From an uncultured Rhodospirillales bacterium (lineage in GTDB: Bacteria > Pseudomonadota > Alphaproteobacteria > Acetobacterales > Acetobacteraceae), in contig CAIVDX010000305.1 in assembly GCA_903904805.1 (NCBI GenBank), forward strand, positions 1 through 10,546: a stretch of 10,546 nt of DNA, in the 5' to 3' direction. Of the stretch, positions 1 to 5,500 are shown piece after piece. Position 1 is the first letter of the stretch; each line of letters opens with the position of its first letter. Both the position numbers and the translations under genes were made by a program. The notes under the pieces were generated by a model. It searched no databases. It was given only the letters and a program-made list of their open reading frames with translations, and was not told the origin of the DNA.

Positions 1-68
1 CTGGCATCGTAAAAGTGCTGGCATCGTAAAAGTGCTGGCATCGTAAAAGTGCTGGCAGCGTAAAAATT
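1..68. repeat. 17-bp tandem repeat, four copies (likely terminal repeats of an IS21-like element)
   Basis: Three identical units of ctggcatcgtaaaagtg occupy 1-17, 18-34 and 35-51, and a fourth, diverged unit follows at 52-68 (ctggcagcgtaaaaatt). The array is already running at base 1, so more copies may lie outside. Read on the other strand the unit contains CACTTTTACGATGCCAG, which resembles the multiple terminal repeats that the IstA transposase binds at the ends of IS21-family elements. That family assignment is from memory and is an inference. No transposase gene is inside the window. Confidence 0.9.
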
Positions 69-102
69 TGGGCGCGTCGTTTTTGAAAAACGGCAGCAAA
101 CA
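1..102 (-). mobile_element. Probable end of an IS21-family insertion sequence (partial)
   Basis: On the minus strand the sequence from 102 leftward begins TGTTTGCTGCCG, runs through a short AT-rich inverted repeat (78-92, CGTTTTT-g-AAAAACG) and then enters the 17-bp tandem repeats. IS21-family elements commonly begin with TG and carry several short direct repeats just inside each end, so this layout fits an element end with istA lying beyond position 1. The boundary at about 102 is a guess based on the TG dinucleotide. No target-site duplication can be tested because the other end is not present. The element would end about 10 bases past the stop codon of the neighbouring membrane-protein gene (113). 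Confidence 0.45.
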
Positions 103-112
103 GTTTCGCGTC

Positions 113-397
113 TCAGCGCCGCAGGCTGCGGCCGGTGCGATAGCCTTCGGTCAGCGCGGTCAGAACCAGGCGCAGCGAACGCGCCTTGGGGGCAGGGGGC
201 GGCGCGCGGCGTGACAGCGCCACCATGATCGCGACCCCGACCAGGCAATACACCCCGGCCACGATCAACGCGGCATCCACCGTCCCCAGTGCCCGCTCCA
301 GCGCGACAAACCCGCCATAGGTGGCGAACGCCAACGCCACGATCAGGCACCCCAGGGCCGCCAGCCCGCCCATCACCCCAAGCGCAAGCCGCCGCAC
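113..397 (-). CDS. Small two-helix membrane protein, YqjE/holin-superfamily-III-like
   Basis: This 94-residue protein has two hydrophobic stretches, at about residues 5-32 and 41-61. A proline-rich linker follows (about 64-70, APPPAP), then a basic Arg/Lys-rich C-terminal tail likely to stay in the cytoplasm. The start is GTG at 397. An AGGGA ribosome-binding site sits inside the end of the upstream gene, and only four bases separate the two genes, so they are almost certainly co-transcribed and probably translationally coupled. In many proteobacteria a DUF883/YqjD gene is followed by a YqjE-like two-helix protein, and the arrangement here matches that. The sequence itself is not distinctive enough for a firm family call, so YqjE-like is inferred from topology and position. 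The gene ends about 10 bases before what looks like an insertion-sequence end, so a third operon member may have been cut off. Confidence 0.75.
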   Translation of the reverse strand: MRRLALGVMGGLAALGCLIVALAFATYGGFVALERALGTVDAALIVAGVYCLVGVAIMVALSRRAPPPAPKARSLRLVLTALTEGYRTGRSLRR

Positions 398-401
398 CGC
401 G

Positions 402-716
402 CTATCCCTTCGGTCGGCTGACCAGCCCCAACGTCAACCCCACGCCGAACGCCACCAGTGCGGCGGCCAACGGATTGCGCGCGACATACGACTCGATCTC
501 ACCGCTCGCCGCGCCAACATGCGCGGCCACCCGGCTGGCCTGACCGGCGAGAGTGTCGCCCGCCTCGCCCATCGCGCCCGTCAGCGAATCACTCGCCGCA
601 TGCGCCTTGCCGCTCACCAGCTTGCCCATCGTCGAGGTCAGCTGCGCGACATCACGCCGCAACGCCGCCAGGTCCGCCGACAGATCGCCGGCCTGTTCTT
701 CAGCTGTCTTCGTCAT
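402..716 (-). CDS. DUF883-type, YqjD/ElaB-like tail-anchored membrane protein
   Basis: This 104-residue protein has a polar, probably helical N-terminal part (about residues 5-35, with spaced Leu/Ala suited to a coiled coil), an Ala/Gly/Ser-rich middle, and one C-terminal membrane helix at about 82-99 ending in a short basic tail (RPKG). The YVARNP segment just before the helix and the small-residue spacing inside it (FGVGLTLGL) match the C-terminal signature of DUF883 proteins, where a Y-x-x-x-x-P element precedes a glycine-rich helix. Family members YqjD and ElaB of E. coli are inner-membrane proteins that bind ribosomes in stationary phase; applying that role here is inference. ATG at 716 is preceded by GGAG with an 8-base gap, which supports this start. 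It is the first gene of a two-gene operon with the downstream membrane protein. Confidence 0.82.
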   Translation of the reverse strand: MTKTAEEQAGDLSADLAALRRDVAQLTSTMGKLVSGKAHAASDSLTGAMGEAGDTLAGQASRVAAHVGAASGEIESYVARNPLAAALVAFGVGLTLGLVSRPKG

Positions 717-864
717 AACCCAACTCCAAACAACCCGATTGTTGTCACCCCTCAGATGGGGCGTCCGGCGCGGCCAAACCAGTCACGCTATCGGCATCGC
801 CGGCGCCATCGCCGACCGACCAGCGCGATGCTAGCGTTTGTGCGTCCACATCGGAGTTGCCAGC
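717..864. promoter_or_regulatory. Divergent promoter region with two adjacent hairpins
   Basis: These 148 bases separate the minus-strand DUF883 gene from the plus-strand SnoaL-like gene and must hold both promoters unless either gene is read from further away. I find no convincing -35/-10 pair. Two short inverted repeats lie side by side near the DUF883 start: ACAAC-ccgatt-GTTGT at 730-745 and CCCC-tcagat-GGGG at 748-761. Both would fall in the DUF883 5' leader if transcription starts upstream of 761. They are short enough to be chance. Confidence 0.35.
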
Positions 865-1353
865 ATGAACCGCCGCGCCATCCTCATCGCTGCCCTCGCC
901 TCCACCGCGATCGCCCTGCCCGCCGCGGCCGATGAGCCCGACACCGCCCGCTTCCTGCTCGACCGCTTCGCCGCCACCCTCACCGCGCACGACATCGCCG
1001 GCTTCGCCGCCCTGATCGCCGACGACTATGTGAACCACCAGGTCAGCGCCGCCGCCCCCTCCGCCCCACCGGGAAAATCCGCCAAACAGGCAACGGTCGA
1101 TTTCTTCAACGCCCGCCTCATCGGCATCCCCGACCTGGTCGTCACCGTCGAGGCCAGCGTGCTCACCGCCGACAAACTCGCCGCCAGCTTCGTCTATGAA
1201 GGCACCCATGGCGGCCCCTATTTCGGCATCGCCGCCACCGGCAAAAAGCTGCGCTTCACCTCCTGCGACATCTTCACCATCCGCGCCGGCAAACTCGCCG
1301 AGCATTGGGGCATGGGCGACATCGCCGGCACACTCGCGCAGTTGAAGGCCTGA
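865..1353 (+). CDS. Exported SnoaL-like (ester cyclase / NTF2-fold) protein
   Basis: This is a 162-residue protein. Residues 1-22 form a classical signal peptide: Arg-Arg at 3-4, a hydrophobic core, then an Ala-rich cleavage region (ALPAAA before DEP), so the mature protein is probably periplasmic. The remainder fits the NTF2-like SnoaL fold: a helical start (about 26-55, ending in DDYVNHQ), a central GTHGGPYFGIAATGKKLRF strand pair at 113-131, and the family-typical closing segment DIFTIRAGKLAEHWGMGD at 135-152. SnoaL itself is a polyketide cyclase, but most relatives labelled ester cyclase have no known substrate, so no reaction should be assigned. I chose ATG at 865 because GGAG lies 8 bases upstream and because it begins the signal peptide exactly; an in-frame TTG at 838 has neither support. 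The Rieske oxygenase gene follows 77 bases downstream on the same strand. Confidence 0.88.
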   Translation: MNRRAILIAALASTAIALPAAADEPDTARFLLDRFAATLTAHDIAGFAALIADDYVNHQVSAAAPSAPPGKSAKQATVDFFNARLIGIPDLVVTVEASVLTADKLAASFVYEGTHGGPYFGIAATGKKLRFTSCDIFTIRAGKLAEHWGMGDIAGTLAQLKA

Positions 1354-1430
1354 ACCCCTTCTCCCCGCGCCGTTTCTGTCATAGAATTTTGCCAACGGCC
1401 CCTCAGCGGGCTCCGAGGGAGGCAAAAAAG
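1354..1430 (+). promoter_or_regulatory. Leader of the Rieske oxygenase gene: possible -10 box and hairpin over the ribosome-binding site
   Basis: A TAGAAT hexamer at 1382-1387 matches a -10 box in five of six positions, but no good -35 element lies at the right distance. The ribosome-binding site is strong, GAGGGAGG at 1415-1422, 8 bases before ATG 1431. CCCTC at 1400-1404 can pair with GAGGG at 1415-1419 across a 10-base loop, which would hide most of that site. Whether this hairpin matters is an inference. Confidence 0.35.
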
Positions 1431-2471
1431 ATGTTCCTGCGCAATCATTGGTATGTCGCCGCGATGGCCGGCGAACTCGGCCCCAAGCCGCTCGCCCGCA
1501 CATTCCTCGATGAGCCGGTGGTGCTGTTCCGCCAGCCCAACGGCACCCCCGTCGCGCTGGAAGATCGCTGCGCCCATCGCCGCGTGCCGCTCTCGCTGGG
1601 CAACATCGTCGGCAACAACATCCAATGCATCTATCACGGCCTTGAATTCGGCGCCGACGGCCATTGCGCCGCCATCCCCGGCCAGGCCGACATCCCCGCC
1701 GCCGCGCGCGTCCGCGCCTACCCGGTGGTCGAGCGCCACAGCTGGGTCTGGATCTGGATGGGCGACCCCGCGCTCGCCAACCCCGACACCATCTGCGACT
1801 TCCATTTCTTCACCGACGCAAAATACGGCAGCCGCAACACCCTCTTCCACGTGAAGGCCAACTGGCAGCTGATCGTCGATAATCTGCTGGATCTCACCCA
1901 CCTCACCTACGTGCACGGCCGCACCATCGGCAACGCCGCCACCACCATGAAGGCCGAGGTCGATGTCGCCCGCCGCGAGGATGGCGTCACCGTCACGCGC
2001 TGGGTGATCGACGCCCCGCCGCCGCCCACCTACCAGCTCTTCGGCCAGTTCGCCGGCAATGTGGACCGTTGGCAGATCATCGAGCACACCGCCCCGGCCT
2101 TCGTGCGGCTGAACATCGGCTCCTCCACCACCGGCACCGGCGCGCGCGATGGCATCCGCGTCGATGGCATCAACATGTGGAACCTCAACGCCATCACGCC
2201 GGAAACCGAGAGCAGCTCTCACTATTTCTGGGGCCAGGCGCACGAGTTCTCGCCCAACGACCTCGGCGTCACCGACCGCATCTTCGCCGAAATCCACCGC
2301 ACCTTCTGCGAAGACATCGAGGTCCTCGAACGCCAGCAGCAGATGTTCGACTACGACCCCACCCACAAAATGCTCGACATCCGCGCCGACGCCGGCCCCA
2401 ACGCCGCCCGCCGCCTGCTCACCGCGATGTATGAAGCGGAGCAGCAGACCCGCCGCGCCGCAGCGGAGTAG
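1431..2471 (+). CDS. Rieske non-haem iron aromatic oxygenase, vanillate O-demethylase / dicamba monooxygenase type
   Basis: This 346-residue protein is the expected length for the oxygenase of a type IA/VanA-like demethylase. The N-terminal Rieske domain carries C47-A-H49 and C66-I-Y-H69, the two Cys and two His that bind the [2Fe-2S] cluster. The catalytic domain has D150-N-L-L-D154-L-T-H157 and H162, giving the two iron-binding histidines and the Asp that bridges electron transfer between subunits. D295 (in FCEDIEVLE) sits where the third iron ligand is found in dicamba monooxygenase. Such enzymes use O2 and electrons from a separate ferredoxin reductase to O-demethylate or hydroxylate aromatic acids in the cytoplasm; the substrate cannot be read from sequence. 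ATG at 1431 is chosen for the GAGGGAGG site 8 bases upstream, over an in-frame start at 1305 inside the preceding gene. No reductase (VanB-like) gene is adjacent, so the electron partner must be encoded elsewhere. Confidence 0.92.
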   Translation: MFLRNHWYVAAMAGELGPKPLARTFLDEPVVLFRQPNGTPVALEDRCAHRRVPLSLGNIVGNNIQCIYHGLEFGADGHCAAIPGQADIPAAARVRAYPVVERHSWVWIWMGDPALANPDTICDFHFFTDAKYGSRNTLFHVKANWQLIVDNLLDLTHLTYVHGRTIGNAATTMKAEVDVARREDGVTVTRWVIDAPPPPTYQLFGQFAGNVDRWQIIEHTAPAFVRLNIGSSTTGTGARDGIRVDGINMWNLNAITPETESSSHYFWGQAHEFSPNDLGVTDRIFAEIHRTFCEDIEVLERQQQMFDYDPTHKMLDIRADAGPNAARRLLTAMYEAEQQTRRAAAE

Positions 2472-2473
2472 AC

Positions 2474-2513
2474 GGCTGGCATGACAGCCAGGCCCAAAGG
2501 CAAAGCCCCTGGC
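2474..2513. terminator. Possible bidirectional terminator between convergent genes
   Basis: The 48 bases between the stop codons of the Rieske gene (2471) and the giant Hint gene (2520) contain two overlapping inverted repeats. GGCTG at 2474-2478 pairs with CAGCC at 2485-2489, and GCCAGG at 2487-2492 pairs with CCTGGC at 2508-2513, with a smaller GGC-aaa-GCC inside the second loop. No T-run follows on either strand, so it is not a classical intrinsic terminator. Its position between two converging genes is the main support. Confidence 0.4.
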
Positions 2514-2519
2514 CGTGCC

Positions 2520-5500
2520 TCAGGCCGCCAACCTCCGCCGCACCCGCGCCAGTGCCGCGCCGGTCACCACCAGCGGTGCGCAGGCCAACGCCTCCCAGCG
2601 CGCGCCGCCGAACACCGGATGCTGCCGCACCACCGGCCCGCCATTGCCGAACGAGGCGCGGTCGCCGGTGTCGAGATAGCTCTCGCAGGCCAGCCCGTCG
2701 GCCAGGATCACCTCGTGCCGTGCCAGCTCGACATGCCAATACGTCACGCTGGTCCGCGGCTGCTGCAGGATCGTGCTGCCGTTGATCAGATGCTTCACCG
2801 GGATCAGCACGCCATCCACGAACACCGCGTGATCCGGTGAGAGATACAGGCTCCGCCGCGGCTGCCCCGGCCCGAACGCCCCCGGCGCCACCCGCACCGG
2901 CCAGACCGTCTCCGGCCGCGGATGGTGCGCGCACAAAACGCGCCGATGCCCGATCCACACGATCGCCTCCCGCCTGCCATCCGCGGTGACCACCAGATCG
3001 CCCACCGCCAGATGCTCCACCGCCACCAGCCCGCCATCCGTCGCGATCGCGCTGCCGGAGGCGAAACACGCCACCTGATCGGTGATCACCGTGCCGCCCG
3101 ACCCATCCGGCACCACCATGAAATTGGTGCCGTCCGGCTGCACCGTATCGTTGAAACCAAAGCTGAAATTATTGCCGAGGCTATCAGTGAGAAGAAGCTG
3201 GCCGAACAGATATTGCGCCGAGGTGATCGTCTCGCCGCTGACATCGAGCTGGTCGTTGCCGGCAAAATTCTCGATCGTGCCGGCGAACGCCCCCACATCA
3301 CCCAGCGTGATCTGCCCGCCGGACATCCATATCTGCTGGTCGATCGCCACCGCGCCGCCGAAGCTCGCGGTCGCCCCGTTGGAGACCATGATCGTCCCGG
3401 TCAACCCGTTGCCGAACAATGATCCGGTGAAGCTGGCCATCGCCTGGTCGATGAACGTGCCGGTGTTGAGAACCGCGGTCTGGATAGTCAGCGCGTCGCC
3501 ATTCTGAACCGAGACTGTGCCCGTGTTGGTGAACTGCGCGATGCCGGTCACCGAGAATGTGCCGCCGCCAATCCCGGCCAACACGCTGCCGTCCGTCTCG
3601 ATCGTGCTGCTGCTGGAGCCGGTGAGGGCAGCGAAATTGTCCGATTGTGTCAGCGTCACCGTCGAATCCAGCAGAAGCGAGCTGGACTGCGCCTGGTTGC
3701 CGGCCGCAAGTGCGGCCGCCGGCTGGCCCGCATCATGTGCGCCGAGCGAGATGTTCACCCCGCTCAGCACGGGGAACGCGCCGGTCGCATCGAGCGTGGC
3801 GCCATCGCCGGAGATGGCAATCGTCGGAGCGGCGATGCTGGTTGGGCTTGGTTGAAACGCCACCCCACCGCCCAGCGCGATCGAGCCGGTGATGGTCGGC
3901 GATCCCAGCCAGGTGCTGGCGCTGAGCGTGCCGCTGCCCGCCAGCGTCGCGCCGTCGCCCAGGATGGTGCCGTTGCCGGTGATCGTCCCGCCGGTCAGCA
4001 GCAGCGCCGCCCCCGAGGCAAGGCCAAGCGTCGCGCCCGCATCGATCGTGAGGGCCGCAGCGGAAACGCCGAACGTCGCCCCGCCGGCGACCGCCAGCGA
4101 GCCCGAAGCCGTCTGCTCGAACGCCGACGACGTGCTCAGCCTGTCGCCGTTGGAAACCTGCACCACACCCGCGTTGGTGAAGCCGGCCAGCGTGCCGATC
4201 GACAGCGCGCCATTCGTCGCATTGGCAAGAATGGTCCCGAGATTGTCGAAGCTCGACCCGCTCGCTCCGCCGATCAGCGCGCCCGCGCCACCGGCCGCCA
4301 CGCCACTCTGCGTGATCGTCCCGCTGCTCGCCAGCGTGACCGACACCCCGCCAGCCGTCCCGCCAATCTCCACCACGGAGGCCGGCAGACCGGGTGCAGC
4401 ACCCAGCGCGATCGCCGCCGCGGCGAATGTCTGCGCGGTCGAGAAATCCAACGTGCCGGAATGGCTGGCCAGGTCGAGCGTCGGCATCGCATTGACCGGC
4501 GGCTCAGGCAGAAAGGCGTCACCGTTCGCCAGGATCAGATCGCCGGCGACGATCGGCGAGCCATACCAGGTGACATTCTGCAACGTCACCGTGCCGGTGA
4601 TGGTGGTCGGCGTGTCATTCACCGTCACACCATTCAGCGTGCCGCTGTTGGTGATGCTCGATCCGGCGACATCCACACCGGCCAGATTCAGCGTCCCGCC
4701 GGTCAGCGCCTGAGCCAGATCCAGTGTCGATCCGGCAGCGAAACTCAGTACCGCGCCGGCGCCGAGGTTGGTTGCCCCCTCCAGATCCAGCACACCGCCA
4801 TTGGCGACATTCACCGCGCCGGCCGAGCTCTGGGTGAAGAGCGAATCCACCGTCAGCGTCTCGCCATTGGCGATATTGATCACGCCGTCATTGATGAAAT
4901 TCCCCAGCCCCTGCACGACAAAGCTGCCATTGGTGAAATTGGCGTTCAGCGTGCCCTTCAGATCGAAGGTGCCGGCATTCGCGCTGGCAAGGTTGGTGTC
5001 GGTCTGCATGCCGGCGTAATGACCGGTCTGATTGATGATCACATCGCTGCCGAGCGTCACATCATTGTTCGCCGCCAGCCACGCCGCGGCCATCGTCGAC
5101 GACCCGATATCCACCGTCACCGCTGCCAACGCGCCATTGCCGGTCAACGGATTGCCCAGCGCCAACTCCGCGGTGCCGAACCCCTGCGCGTCTGGGCTCA
5201 CCGCGATGGTCACCCCGGTGCCGGCGATGCTCGGCAGAATGGAGCCATACAGCGCCGCGGTGCCCCACACATTCATGTTGCCAACCCAGGTCGCCGAAAT
5301 CTGCGACGACCCGATCACATCCGCGCCGGCGCCATAGACAGTGCCACCCACCACCGTGCCATCCAACTGTCCGCCACTCTGGATGAAAAGCGATCCGCTA
5401 TTGAACTGATCAACCTGCCCGTTCAGCAACCCGCCATTGTCGATCTGGATCTGTCCCTCATTGCTGAGGATCTCATAGGTCACGCTGTTCAGCTGATAGA

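Noticed and set aside
1..68. CRISPR array
   Set aside because: The units are 17 bp and directly adjacent with no spacers between them, so this is a simple tandem repeat.
321..935. 204-codon plus-strand open frame across the two small membrane-protein genes
   Set aside because: It is Arg/Pro-rich without domains. The minus-strand genes have proper ribosome-binding sites, membrane helices and operon spacing.
745..1503. 252-codon open frame on the minus strand opposite the SnoaL-like gene
   Set aside because: It is Gly-rich and low in complexity, has no motif, and overlaps a gene with a clear signal peptide and ribosome-binding site.
1218..2366. 382-codon open frame on the minus strand opposite the Rieske gene
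   Set aside because: Its Gly/Val/Asp/Glu/His-rich composition is typical of an antisense shadow of a GC-rich gene. The Rieske motifs on the plus strand are unambiguous.
2520..3068. True protein-splicing intein
   Set aside because: The Hint domain is at the protein C-terminus with no His-Asn junction and no meaningful C-extein, so splicing is not expected.
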